Assembly: GCA_964462595.1 (NCBI GenBank)
Contig: CAYWXM010000024.1
Location: forward strand, 1 to 64,000
Length of the DNA: 64,000 nucleotides
Direction of reading: 5' to 3'
Source of the DNA: SURF-21 sp964462595
GTDB lineage: Bacteria; Actinomycetota; Geothermincolia; Geothermincolales; RBG-13-55-18
The stretch's first letter is position 1, and the number at the start of each line of letters is the position of its first letter. Below the pieces are notes generated by a model, which had not been told where the DNA came from, did not search any database, and saw nothing but the letters and a program-made list of their open reading frames with translations. Positions 1 to 8,436 of the stretch are shown here, in pieces. The translations under genes were made by a program, and so were the position numbers.

Positions 1-2
1 TC

Positions 3-632
3 GTATCCGTATCGGCGGCGGGGCTCGCCGCCGCAAGCCTCCTCGTCTATCTTCAGGGTCTCCGCTCACGTATGGCCGAAAGCGGCAGGCTCGTGCAACT
101 GGTAGTGGCGGCAAGGGACCTGGGTGCGGGAGAAGTGCTCGATCCCTCTTCGCTGTCCCTGGTCGATTTCCCCGACGTCTACCTGCTGCCCGGCACCTAT
201 ACCGATATTTTCGCGGTAACCGGGTCAACATTGCGATCCAGCGTCAAGGCGGGCGAGCCCCTCCTCGAGAGTTCGCTGCTGGCACGGGGAGAAGGGGGCC
301 TGGTCCTCGATTCGCTGGACAGGGGTTTCCGCGCCTATCCGCTTGCGGCATCCTCGGTTTCCTTCCCCGCCTCCGAGCTGCCGGCGGGCAGCCGTATCGA
401 TATCCTTGCCGTTAACGGGGACGGAGCGACCGCGCTGCTGGAGAACATAGAGGTGCTTCACGTGCACGGCATACCGTTTTATGTGGCCGGAGAAGACACC
501 GCCGCCGTTTCCAGCGATAACGGGGGCGAGTGCATAGTGCTCCAGGTCACATGCGACGAGGCATGCCGCCTGGCCGCCGCCCAGGAGGGCGGAAAAATCG
601 AGCTGTTGCTCCGCGCCCCGCAAGGGCCGTAA
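3..632 (+). CDS. CpaB/RcpC-like SAF-domain pilus assembly protein (5' partial)
   Basis: The reading frame is open from base 3, so the gene starts outside the window; 209 residues are present. The first ~22 visible residues are a hydrophobic stretch ending in basic residues (LRSR), like a membrane anchor. A SAF-like module follows (AARDLGAGEVLDPSSL), then a beta-rich region ending in a stretch typical of CpaB/RcpC, the periplasmic Flp/Tad pilus proteins. An ATG at 72 falls inside the segment after the anchor and is probably not the start. The family call rests on architecture and the SAF motif, without downstream tad genes as support; other SAF proteins are possible. Confidence 0.6.
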   Translation, partial: VSVSAAGLAAASLLVYLQGLRSRMAESGRLVQLVVAARDLGAGEVLDPSSLSLVDFPDVYLLPGTYTDIFAVTGSTLRSSVKAGEPLLESSLLARGEGGLVLDSLDRGFRAYPLAASSVSFPASELPAGSRIDILAVNGDGATALLENIEVLHVHGIPFYVAGEDTAAVSSDNGGECIVLQVTCDEACRLAAAQEGGKIELLLRAPQGP

Positions 633-780
633 ATAACCCGCATGGGTCCCCGGCCTGCAGGCAACCCGATGAACCCAACCCCCCCCAACCCGTCCAGGAA
701 GAAAGTCGAGCCTGCCAGCCGTTCCTCTGCTGGTTCAACCTAAAACGCTTCAAGGCCGATAAATCAAGCGCGTAATCTTG

Positions 781-850
781 TGGTGCGGGAGTGATAGCCA
801 TGGGCGGGAAAGGCCACGTTCTTTTGGCCGGCGGCGACGCAAAAGCTGGC
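781..850 (+). repeat. Partial duplicate of the 5' end of the diguanylate cyclase gene
   Basis: Bases 781-850 closely repeat 891-960: the first 26 bases, including the Shine-Dalgarno GGGAG and the ATG, are identical, and the next ~35 bases differ at only a few positions before similarity fades. The duplicate starts a 34-codon reading frame at 800-904 (MGGKGHVLLAGG at its start). Its stop codon lies 5 bases before the ATG of the full gene, so it could act as a short upstream ORF, or be a scar of a tandem duplication. Confidence 0.75.
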
Positions 851-909
851 CGGGATAAGGGGCTGCACTCGCCAGGCGTTCGTGTCTGTGTGGTGCGGGA
901 GTGATAGCC

Positions 910-2379
910 ATGGGCGAGAAGGGCCACGTTCTTCTGGCCGACGACAACAAGCTGGTAGTCAAGGTCACGACTTCCATCCTGGAACAGGCGGGCTACAGAG
1001 TGGACGTAGCCTGGGACGGGATAGAGGCCGCTATCAAGGCTTTCTCGCTCCTGCCCGACCTCATGATCCTCGATGTCGAGATGCCCAAGATAAAAGGATA
1101 CCAGGTCTGCAGGCTGCTCAAGGAGGACCAGCTCACTTCGTGGATGCCCGTGATCATGCTCACCGGGAGGGAGCACCATAGCGACATGTTCTGGGGGCTC
1201 AAGGCGGGGGCCGACGCCTATATCACCAAGGGTTTCAAGCCCGAAAACCTGCTGGAAAAGGCTGGCGAATTGCTGTCCAAGGCAGGAGAATACGATGAGG
1301 CGAGGGAGCTCTCCCGCAAGAGGAAAAAGAACGTGACCGAGGACTACGTCATCGACAAGATAACCGACCTCCTGGACCGCAAATTATACGAGACCACCAT
1401 CCTCAACGACATCGCCTCACTCTCGGGATCGCTCCAGGATTTCTCCGAGACCGTCAACTCCGTTTTCGAGATCCTGGGCAAGCTCTTCAATTACAATGCG
1501 GCCAGCCTGCTCTTTCTCGCCGAGCGGGAGCTGTACATCTACGTCAACCATCCCAGCACCAGGGAGGCGTTGGAGGAGCTGGCGCAGGATACATTGCAGG
1601 CGGCTACCGGATACGCGTGGCAGGTCAATGACCCTTCGCTCATAGAACGGCTGGTCCTGAACGAGGACAGGATCAGCGACACCGTCGGGGAGAAGCAGGC
1701 CAGTCCGGCTTACGTCCATATCCCGCTGACCGCCCACAAGACGGTGATAGGGGTGCTGGATGCAGCGGGTCCTCCCACCCCGGCCTTTCGCCGGGACGCT
1801 CCCGCCATCCTTAACCTGGTAAGCAACGAGCTGACTATGATCCTTGATAACGCGCGCCTCTACGAGGGCGCCAAGCGCATGGCTATCACGGATGGGCTGA
1901 CCAAGATATACAATCACCGCTTTTTTCAGGAGCTCTTCGAGAAGGAGTTCAAGCGCGCCACTCGCTACCGCACCACTTTCTCCTTTATCATGCTGGATAT
2001 CGACTTGTTCAAACGTCTGAACGACACCTACGGCCATCTCTACGGCGACGAGATACTCAAGGAAATGGCCAATCTGATCAGGGGATGCTTGAGAAGCATG
2101 GATATCCTGGCCCGTTATGGAGGAGAGGAGTTCGCGATCCTTCTACCGGAAACGGATCTCGAGGACGCCATGTTCACGGCGGACCGCATCCGCATGGCGG
2201 TCGAGAACCACGATTTTCCCCAGTCGAATGGAAAAGCGGTAAAGGTGACCGTGAGCCAGGGCGTGACTTCTTACCCGTCACCCGGCATCGAGAAGCGCTC
2301 CGATATAGTGGCCAAGGCTGATGCCGCGCTCTACGAGGCCAAGGAAGCGGGGCGCAACTGCGTGCGGCGCAGGGAATAG
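910..2379 (+). CDS. Response regulator diguanylate cyclase (REC-GAF-GGDEF)
   Basis: The 489-residue cytoplasmic protein should make cyclic di-GMP from two GTP. Domains in order: receiver (residues ~5-120) with acidic pocket D11/D12, phospho-acceptor D55 (LMILDVEMP) and conserved Lys in ITKGFK; a linker; a GAF-like domain (~150-320); and a GGDEF domain (~330-489) with intact active site GGEEF at 404-408. An RxxD inhibitory site (RSMD, 395-398) lies exactly five residues upstream, so product inhibition is expected. ATG 910 is preferred over GTG 901 because GGGAG sits 8 bases upstream of it. The input kinase is not in the window. Its stop codon abuts the 2380-2465 hairpin. Confidence 0.93.
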   Translation: MGEKGHVLLADDNKLVVKVTTSILEQAGYRVDVAWDGIEAAIKAFSLLPDLMILDVEMPKIKGYQVCRLLKEDQLTSWMPVIMLTGREHHSDMFWGLKAGADAYITKGFKPENLLEKAGELLSKAGEYDEARELSRKRKKNVTEDYVIDKITDLLDRKLYETTILNDIASLSGSLQDFSETVNSVFEILGKLFNYNAASLLFLAERELYIYVNHPSTREALEELAQDTLQAATGYAWQVNDPSLIERLVLNEDRISDTVGEKQASPAYVHIPLTAHKTVIGVLDAAGPPTPAFRRDAPAILNLVSNELTMILDNARLYEGAKRMAITDGLTKIYNHRFFQELFEKEFKRATRYRTTFSFIMLDIDLFKRLNDTYGHLYGDEILKEMANLIRGCLRSMDILARYGGEEFAILLPETDLEDAMFTADRIRMAVENHDFPQSNGKAVKVTVSQGVTSYPSPGIEKRSDIVAKADAALYEAKEAGRNCVRRRE

Positions 2380-2465
2380 GGGGCCGTATCTTCGATCTTC
2401 GGTTTCCTTCCAGGAGTTTGTTTCCGCGGGCTAGTTAAAAAACCGAAGATCGAAGATACGGCCCC
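2380..2465. terminator. Bidirectional terminator-like hairpin with perfect 26-bp arms
   Basis: Arms 2380-2405 and 2440-2465 are perfect reverse complements, separated by 34 bases. The left arm begins right after the stop codon of the diguanylate cyclase, and the right arm touches the stop codon of the convergent oxidoreductase, so the hairpin fills the whole intergenic space. Each arm contains a tandem ATCTTCG repeat. Runs of T/A border the inner ends. It most likely terminates transcription from both sides, although the arms are unusually long. Confidence 0.7.
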
Positions 2466-3868
2466 TAATCATTGCGGAGCATCCTCCACAGGTTGAGAGC
2501 GCTGTCCACGGCCATCTCCGTGCCTACGCCCCTGCCCCCCGCGTCGGCTCCCACGAGATAAAGGCCCTGCACGGGCGTAACGCTCGAGGGTCGCTTCCTG
2601 CCCACCTGGTGGCGGTTCTGCGCCACGCCGATGACCTCCCCGCTCCATCTTCCGGAGATCTCGGAGATGTAGCGCGTGTCGGTGCGGATTTTCCAGACGA
2701 CGTGCTCCTCGAGGTCAGGGAACAAGTCCTGCATGGTGTTCTCGATGCGGTCGAGCATCTCGTCGCAGATCGCCTTGACCTGCTCGGGTTCGTCCAGCCC
2801 CGGAGGCGCCAGGGAGCCCGCGAGCACGAGCTGGCACCCGGCAGGCGCCAGGGACGGATCGGCTGCGGAGGGCACGGGCACGAATATGGCGGCCTGCCTG
2901 TCCACCAGGCTCTGGTCGCGGAAATCCGGGAAATAGCAGGAGAGGGGGGACTTGACGACCTCGGCATCCAGCGCGTACTTCACGCTTACCGCCCCGAAAG
3001 AGAGCCTCAGGCCATCCACCATGGACAGGTACTCATCGGGGAAGTTGTGCCGCCCGGCCAGGGCTACCGTCTCCTTGATCCCATTGTTGCTGATAACGAT
3101 GTCGGCGGGGATGAAACCTCCCGCCTCTACTCCCCGCACCTTGCCGCCTTCCAGCACTATCCTCTCCACGGGGGTGGAATAGCGCAGTTCGCCTCCCATG
3201 GACTGCAGGGCGTCCAGGTAAGCCATGGGGACGGCACGCATGCCGCCTATGGGGTAGCAGAGGTTCTTCTCTTTGCTCTGGCCCGAGAAGCACAATATGA
3301 ACTCCCCCGCGGATGCGGCCTTGCGGGAGATGCACATGTACATGCCCGTGAAGCCGTCGAGCACCCGGTTCAGCTGCTCGTCATCGACGAAGCGCGCGAT
3401 ATACTCCGCGAAAGAGGTCTCGTCCAGTTCCTCCAGCTCCTCGGGCGAGCGCTCTCGCGCCATGTCCTTGAACAGGGCATGTGCTCCCTCGCGGTTCTCG
3501 GGCAGCACGCCGATCTCCTCGAAAAGCTTCCGCAGGGATTCCTCTTCATCCATATTCTGGGATAATTTAGCGATACGACCACCGGTGGTGAACTCCATCG
3601 CGGTATCCAGGGCACAGAACCTGATCTCCGTCCCCACGATATCGGCGACCTCCCCCATCGGCCCCTTGTTCCCCCGGGCCAGCCAGTGCACGCCCGTGTC
3701 GTATATATAGCCTTCTCGCTCGAAGCTGGCGGCCTTGCCTCCCGGGTAGCTGTTCCTCTCCAGGACGGTCACCCTGGCGCCTTCTTTGGCCAGAAGCGCG
3801 GAGACGCTGGAGCCTCCCATGCCCGTGCCGATTATCACGACCCTTTTTCCTGCCAGTGTACTTGCCAC
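2465..3868 (-). CDS. CrtI/phytoene-desaturase-type FAD-dependent oxidoreductase
   Basis: The 467-residue protein has a Rossmann FAD site at its N-terminus (VVIIGTGMGGSS, then VTVLERNSYPGGKA) and a C-terminal FAD-contact segment (GLYLVGADAGGRGVGTEMA). This is the layout of the carotenoid desaturase/isomerase and amine oxidase superfamily, whose members oxidise polyenes or related lipids. GTG at 3868 is the chosen start: CCTCC (AGGAGG on the minus strand) at 3876-3881 is 7 bases upstream, whereas the longer open frame to 4036 lacks a site. No other carotenoid genes are nearby, so the substrate is unknown. Confidence 0.8.
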   Translation of the reverse strand: MASTLAGKRVVIIGTGMGGSSVSALLAKEGARVTVLERNSYPGGKAASFEREGYIYDTGVHWLARGNKGPMGEVADIVGTEIRFCALDTAMEFTTGGRIAKLSQNMDEEESLRKLFEEIGVLPENREGAHALFKDMARERSPEELEELDETSFAEYIARFVDDEQLNRVLDGFTGMYMCISRKAASAGEFILCFSGQSKEKNLCYPIGGMRAVPMAYLDALQSMGGELRYSTPVERIVLEGGKVRGVEAGGFIPADIVISNNGIKETVALAGRHNFPDEYLSMVDGLRLSFGAVSVKYALDAEVVKSPLSCYFPDFRDQSLVDRQAAIFVPVPSAADPSLAPAGCQLVLAGSLAPPGLDEPEQVKAICDEMLDRIENTMQDLFPDLEEHVVWKIRTDTRYISEISGRWSGEVIGVAQNRHQVGRKRPSSVTPVQGLYLVGADAGGRGVGTEMAVDSALNLWRMLRND

Positions 3869-4402
3869 CTTCACACCTCCTGACGACCGACGTAGCCGTT
3901 GTTCTCCCCCCGCACGAGCGTACAAGTTAACCTTTTCGTCCCAGGTTATACAAGCCCGTTTCAAAAAGCAAAAAGTAGAAACCCAAGATACCTTTGGGAC
4001 CGCCGAACGAGGGGCTCGACGTTTTCTACTCGGCATCCTGGGTTTCTACCTACGTTCCGGACGAGCAAGCCTAAAAAGCGCTTCAGTTCAGGTTTTCCCC
4101 CGAGTTCAGCCGGAACGTTTCAATAATAACATTCTCCTTTCGAGTGTCAATAGGGTAGGGGGTAATATTGCCGAAAATAGTGTCAAATTACCATTAATAA
4201 CCATTTTATCAGCGGCTTTGGACCTTCCTTCTCCATGTCCACCGGCCCCGAACGAACCGGCTTTAGGGTCGGAGCCCGGTCATATGGCGAGGCATCCACC
4301 TCTGCTCGAGGCGATCGCGTTCGCCGCTATGGCCGGGGCTGGTATCTTCCCCATTCTGCTATGATATATGGATAGAGCGTCGGGATGACAGAGGAGGTAT
4401 GG
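3869..4402. promoter_or_regulatory. Divergent intergenic region with alternative inverted repeats
   Basis: This 534-base gap separates the divergent CrtI-like gene and dapA. An 11-base arm at 3975-3985 (GTAGAAACCCA) is the exact complement of 4039-4049, and its neighbour 3974-3981 is also the complement of 4023-4030, so two mutually exclusive hairpins can form. Bases ~4120-4215 are clearly AT-richer than the surroundings, and AGTGTCAA occurs twice there, which suits promoter DNA. dapA has its own GAGGAGG site at 4391-4397. No convincing coding frame was seen. Confidence 0.4.
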
Positions 4403-5320
4403 ATGGGTGCGTGGAACGTGAAGGGATGCCTTATCCCGTTGGTAACGCCTTTCGACGAGAGGGGCAACCTGGATGAGCCGGCCTTGAGAAAACTGGTCAA
4501 GTACCTCATAGAGGAACAGGCAGCCGACGCGATAATCCCGTGCGGCACCACCGGTGAATCGCCTACCCTCAGCCACGAGGAACACATGACGGTGATCGAG
4601 ATCGTCAGGGAGGAGACGGTGGGCCGGGTGCCCGTGATTGCCGGCACCGGGAGCAACAGCACCGCGGAAGCCATCGAGATGACCGTAGCGGCGGAAAAAC
4701 TGGGCGTGGACGGGAGCCTGCAGGTAAGCCCCTATTACAACCGCCCGAGCCAGGATGGGATCTACGAACATTACAAGGCCATAGCCGAGAGCACGTCCCT
4801 GCCCCTCATCATCTACAACATCCCCTTCAGGACGGGAAGGAACATAGAGACAAGCACCATGCTGCGCCTTTCCGAGATCGACAATATAGTCGGGGTGAAG
4901 GAGGCCTCGGGTGACATCCTGCAGGTAAGCGCCATCATCGAGGAGTCCCGCAAGGCGGGCAGGGAATTCTTTGTCTATTCCGGCGAGGACCCGGTGAGCT
5001 TTCTCGTGCTCTGCCTGGGGGGGCAGGGCTGTATAGCCGCTGTCGGCCACGTGCTGGGGGTGGAGTTCAGCCGCATGTGCAGCCTGGTTTGGGAAGGGAA
5101 GGTGGAGGAGGCGCGCGAACTGCATTACCGGGTGCTGCCCCTGGTGCGCGCCCTTTTCTGCGAGCCTAACCCCACCGCGATCAAGCAGGCCCTCAACTGG
5201 ATGGGAGTCAAGGTGGGGGGCATGCGCCTTCCGCTACTCGCCATGACTGAGAAGGGAAAGGAGACCTTGCGCGCGGCCATGGTCGAGCTGGGAAAGGCAG
5301 CGCCCGAGGATTGTGTTTGA
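4403..5320 (+). CDS. dapA: 4-hydroxy-tetrahydrodipicolinate synthase (DapA)
   Basis: The 305-residue TIM-barrel enzyme condenses pyruvate with aspartate semialdehyde, the first committed step of lysine and diaminopimelate synthesis. Key residues are present: the CGTTGE pyruvate motif, YYNRP around Y112, Y138 in IIYNIPFRTG, and the Schiff-base lysine K166 in GVKEASG. ATG 4403 is chosen because GAGGAGG at 4391-4397 is 5 bases upstream; the ATG at 4385 has no such site. It is followed at 27 bases by a small gene of unknown role. No other lysine genes are nearby, so a related N-acetylneuraminate-lyase-family aldolase activity cannot be fully excluded. Confidence 0.9.
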   Translation: MGAWNVKGCLIPLVTPFDERGNLDEPALRKLVKYLIEEQAADAIIPCGTTGESPTLSHEEHMTVIEIVREETVGRVPVIAGTGSNSTAEAIEMTVAAEKLGVDGSLQVSPYYNRPSQDGIYEHYKAIAESTSLPLIIYNIPFRTGRNIETSTMLRLSEIDNIVGVKEASGDILQVSAIIEESRKAGREFFVYSGEDPVSFLVLCLGGQGCIAAVGHVLGVEFSRMCSLVWEGKVEEARELHYRVLPLVRALFCEPNPTAIKQALNWMGVKVGGMRLPLLAMTEKGKETLRAAMVELGKAAPEDCV

Positions 5321-5347
5321 AAACCCCTATGACAGGAGGTGGGTAAG

Positions 5348-5617
5348 ATGTGCAGGGAGGGTATAGACCTGGTTACCCTGAAGGTAGCCCTGAAACATAG
5401 CGCGGACCGTCTCGAGCAGGAGAAGGACCACCTGCGTCAATGGTCCTACCTGGCGTCGAACGTCAACCTGGGGGACGTTTCCTCCCAGTTGCAGGAGGCG
5501 CTGGAGCGAGTGACCGGCGGCGAGGAGTTGGTAAACGCCTGCGTACGCGCCCTGGCGGAACTGCAGGTGCAGAGGCCTACGAATGCGGGAACGGGCATCA
5601 CCATCACCCCGGTCTAG
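5348..5617 (+). CDS. Small conserved-looking protein downstream of dapA
   Basis: The 89-residue protein is soluble and predicted largely helical, with charged heptad-like stretches (KHSADRLEQEKDHLRQW), and has no motif that I recognise. ATG 5348 has AGGAGG 8 bases upstream, better placed than the GTG at 5339. It lies 27 bases after dapA on the same strand and is probably cotranscribed with it. Function unknown. Confidence 0.7.
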   Translation: MCREGIDLVTLKVALKHSADRLEQEKDHLRQWSYLASNVNLGDVSSQLQEALERVTGGEELVNACVRALAELQVQRPTNAGTGITITPV

Positions 5618-5647
5618 GCCGGTATGTAACAAGCATCGGGCCGGGGA

Positions 5648-5896
5648 TCAACCGCCGGCTACCCGGGGAAAGAGCGACACCTCGTCTTCCGGCCCCAGCC
5701 TGGTTCTTCCGCCCTTCATGCAGCCGATGTTGCGGCCGTTTACCAGCACTATGCAGCTCTTCATGTAACGCGAAGCGCCGCTTCCATATTTCCTTTCGAT
5801 TTCCTTCATAACCGCCGCTACGGTGGGAGCCGAGCTATCGTAACCCGGCTCTCCCGTCACTTTGCGCAGCATGGTGAAGAACTTTACCCTGGGCAT
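5648..5896 (-). CDS. MoaD/ThiS-type ubiquitin-like sulfur carrier
   Basis: The 82-residue protein has the beta-grasp pattern of MoaD and ThiS and ends in the required diglycine (PRVAGG), which is adenylated and thiocarboxylated by a MoeB-type enzyme. MoaD delivers sulfur to the dithiolene of molybdopterin. It lies 34 bases downstream of an aldehyde:ferredoxin oxidoreductase, which needs bis-molybdopterin tungsten cofactor, so a cofactor role is the simplest reading. A dedicated small-archaeal-modifier-like role is an alternative. No strong ribosome site is seen at the ATG; translation may depend on the upstream gene. Confidence 0.8.
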   Translation of the reverse strand: MPRVKFFTMLRKVTGEPGYDSSAPTVAAVMKEIERKYGSGASRYMKSCIVLVNGRNIGCMKGGRTRLGPEDEVSLFPRVAGG

Positions 5897-5930
5897 AGCC
5901 GCGCGCTTTCTCGTATACCGCTGGATACTC

Positions 5931-7997
5931 TCATACGTATAAGGTCTTGGCGATATCCCCGAGCCCGAGTTCCTCCAGGCGCCTGCGGCTGGGGCGCCCT
6001 TCTGCGTCTATCTCCCTCAGTGAATAGAAGTCCTGCAGCATCTCATCGAAGGCCACGGTCTTGCGCCTTCTCTCCTCCGCATCCCCAGACTCCAGTTTCT
6101 TACGGCGGCCCGAGAACCCGGGCAGCTTGTTCATGGAGGTGAGCATCTTGTCCATGTTGGGGTAGAGGTACTTGGAGAGGATGCTGGCGGTGAAGTTGAT
6201 CACCGCGTCTACCTTCAGCTTCTGCAGGGGAGCCAGGGACATGAACTGCGGGTACACCGCGGAGTGGAGGCTGGGGGTGACGCCCTCCAGGTGGGGCTGC
6301 AGTATGCGCCGCGGCAGCTGGTCGTCCTCGCGCGTGACCCCCATGAGGTTCCCCAGGGCACGCTTGATATACCAGATGCGGTCTCCCGCCCGGGTCAGCT
6401 CGTCTATGGTGTAGTTGAAACCGGTCAGGGGGTTGAGCATCATGGCCATCTCGGAAAAGTGCCCGCCCGCTGCGTTCCAGGCGTATTCGCAGATATTGGC
6501 CGAGTTGGCGATGACCCCCTTCTTCTGCGCCGCCACCGTCTGCGCCGCCTTGCCCTTGGCCTTGTAGGGCCAGGTCCTCTTGGCGCCCAGCTCTTTCAGC
6601 TCGAGCAGGCCGAGCTCGATGTAGAGGTTGGCATCGGCGCAGTGGCATGCCCCCCGGATGGAAGTGGCATAGGTGAGGGCCATGGCCCACAGGCCGCGGG
6701 GGTCGTGCATGGGGCATTCCAGCCCTTTGACGTGGATGGCCATCTCGGAGCCGCCGTACTTCTCGGCCATGGCCCGGACCCCCTCGGCGAGATCGTCGCC
6801 GATACCCTCCCTGCGTGCCGTCTTTTCGATCAGTTCCAGCAGGACCTTCGGCTGGCCCCATCCCAGCTTAATCCCGCCGGTATCTTTCTCGCTGATCAAC
6901 CCGGACTCGAAGGCCTCGGTGGCATAGGCAAGGGTGGAGCCGCACGAGATGACGTCCATGCCCAGGCGGTTGCAGAGCTCGTTGGCCTTGTTGTTCGCAT
7001 CCCTGTCCTCCATGAGCTGCAGGGTCCCCAGGGCGGCCGCGGCCTCGTACTCCGAGCCAGGACCTTCCTCCATGGCGTAGGGGCCCGACTTCACCTCGAC
7101 GATCCTCTTGCACGAGATGGGACAGCCGAAACAGGAATGGTTCTTGGTGAGTATGCTGCTGGCCACCGCGGTACCCCCGAGATTTCCGGGACCTTTATCC
7201 CAGTAAGCCATGCGCCAGTTCTTGGTGGGTACGTCCCCTATGGCCATGCCGTACTCCATGTGCACGTTGGAGCCGAAATTCTTCAGGCCATCGGCCACCA
7301 GGCTGTACTTCAGCAGTTCGTTCATCTTGTCGCGAGCTTCCTTGAAGCCCGCCTCGTCGGCCACGGGCACTTTCTTGTTGCCGCGCACCACCACCGCCTT
7401 GAGCTTCTTCGAACCCATCACCGTCCCCATGCCGCACCTTCCCGCGGTGGATCCGCGGTCGTTCATCACGCATGCGAACTTCACCAGGTTCTCTCCAGCC
7501 GGACCGATGGAGATGACCTGGGCACGTTTATCTCCCACCTCGCCTTTTAACAGTTCCTCGGTCTCGTAGTTATCCTTTCCCCATAGGCCCGAGGCATCCC
7601 TTACCTCCACCTTCTCGTCGGTCACGTAGAGGTAGACCGGTTTTTCAGAAGCCCCGGTCACGATGATACCGTCGTAGCCGGTCTTCTTGAGCTGGGGAGC
7701 GAAGTGGCCGCCCATCGATGCCTCTCCCCATATGCCGGTGAGCGGAGAACGGGCGCAGATCTCGATGCGCGAAACCCCGGGGAGGGTGGTCCCCGAGAGA
7801 GGGCCGTTCATGATCATCAAGGGGTTTTCCGGGGAAAGGGGTTCAACCTTCCAACCCTCGTTGTCGAAGAACCATTTGGCAGCCAGGCCGCTTCCTCCCA
7901 GGAAATCGCGGTAGAGCTTCTCCTCCAGTTCAAGCTCCTCCGTGGTCCCGGTGGTGAGATCGACCTTAAGCACTTTGCCCCAATTTCCTCCCATCAT
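5931..7997 (-). CDS. Tungsten-dependent aldehyde:ferredoxin oxidoreductase
   Basis: The 688-residue cytoplasmic enzyme oxidises aldehydes to acids with ferredoxin as electron acceptor, using a bis-pterin tungsten centre and one 4Fe-4S cluster. All four cluster ligands are visible: C289, C292 and C296 (CFGCPISC) and C503 (ANICEY). N-terminal pterin-binding domain motifs (LGGSGLAAKW, GRCGMGTVMGSKKLKA) are intact. The ATG at 7997 has GAGGAG 8 bases upstream, better than the TTG at 8003. It heads a two-gene unit with the MoaD-like protein. The aldehyde substrate cannot be told from sequence; the closest subfamily could be AOR or a broader homologue. Confidence 0.92.
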   Translation of the reverse strand: MMGGNWGKVLKVDLTTGTTEELELEEKLYRDFLGGSGLAAKWFFDNEGWKVEPLSPENPLMIMNGPLSGTTLPGVSRIEICARSPLTGIWGEASMGGHFAPQLKKTGYDGIIVTGASEKPVYLYVTDEKVEVRDASGLWGKDNYETEELLKGEVGDKRAQVISIGPAGENLVKFACVMNDRGSTAGRCGMGTVMGSKKLKAVVVRGNKKVPVADEAGFKEARDKMNELLKYSLVADGLKNFGSNVHMEYGMAIGDVPTKNWRMAYWDKGPGNLGGTAVASSILTKNHSCFGCPISCKRIVEVKSGPYAMEEGPGSEYEAAAALGTLQLMEDRDANNKANELCNRLGMDVISCGSTLAYATEAFESGLISEKDTGGIKLGWGQPKVLLELIEKTARREGIGDDLAEGVRAMAEKYGGSEMAIHVKGLECPMHDPRGLWAMALTYATSIRGACHCADANLYIELGLLELKELGAKRTWPYKAKGKAAQTVAAQKKGVIANSANICEYAWNAAGGHFSEMAMMLNPLTGFNYTIDELTRAGDRIWYIKRALGNLMGVTREDDQLPRRILQPHLEGVTPSLHSAVYPQFMSLAPLQKLKVDAVINFTASILSKYLYPNMDKMLTSMNKLPGFSGRRKKLESGDAEERRRKTVAFDEMLQDFYSLREIDAEGRPSRRRLEELGLGDIAKTLYV

Positions 7998-8239
7998 GGC
8001 CAATACTCCTCCCTTTTCTCCTGCCAGCCCGGGTCGCGGGCGAGCAAGCCTTACCAGGTATTGATGTCTGCTTTACTTAAAGGCAACCGGCGAGACGATG
8101 TCCTTATCCCCGTAGACCCCCGCCACGAAGCCGCCGTCGTGAGCAAGAACATTATAACAGAGCTTCCGGGGCATTCCGTCCACTGAGGAATAAAAGCTTT
8201 GCATTGAAAGTTACTTTATGGTAGCATGACTTCCTGATA

Positions 8240-8379
8240 GGTCTCCGCACAGAGGATAAGGGTGCGGAACTCCTTCTGGGAGCCGGGACTTTCCTCCCTA
8301 ATGAATCCGCAGATGAGTTCCGCGAAGAGACCCTCCTCAGCGTGACCTCATCCGTGTTCCGGTTCTCAGGCCGGAACAC
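8240..8379. other. Candidate structured RNA element upstream of AOR
   Basis: Nested complementary segments are visible. GGTCTC (8240-8245) pairs with GAGACC (8327-8332); inside it GCGGAACTC (8264-8272) pairs with GAGTTCCGC (8315-8323); inside that GGGAG (8278-8282) pairs with CTCCC (8294-8298). An alternative stem, CCGCAC (8245-8250) with GTGCGG (8262-8267), competes with the second helix. A separate perfect 9-bp stem-loop follows at 8354-8379. The element lies ~240 bases before the AOR start on the minus strand, so it could be a leader or riboswitch-like switch; a plus-strand RNA is equally possible. I could not match it firmly to a known class. Confidence 0.4.
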
Positions 8380-8392
8380 CTCCCTCCCTGCT

Positions 8393-8419
8393 GACCCCGG
8401 TTTGCCGGAAACCGGGGTC
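8393..8419. terminator. Hairpin after the MerR/TetR regulator gene
   Basis: Eleven-base arms (8393-8403 and 8409-8419) form a GC-rich stem with a 5-base loop, 18 bases downstream of the regulator stop codon on the minus strand. There is no strong U-tract on either strand. The same ACCCCGG-type hairpin occurs at 16177-16197, so it may be a common terminator style of this genome. Confidence 0.55.
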
Positions 8420-8436
8420 CTATTTCATGCCGTTAT

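Noticed and set aside
8240..8332. Ribonuclease P RNA or a known riboswitch at the AOR leader
   Set aside because: A GAGGAAAGTCC-like stretch on the minus strand recalls RNase P, but the other conserved blocks (such as ACAGAA near the 3' end) are absent. Likewise no full match to the c-di-AMP or molybdenum cofactor class was seen, so only a generic structured element is claimed.
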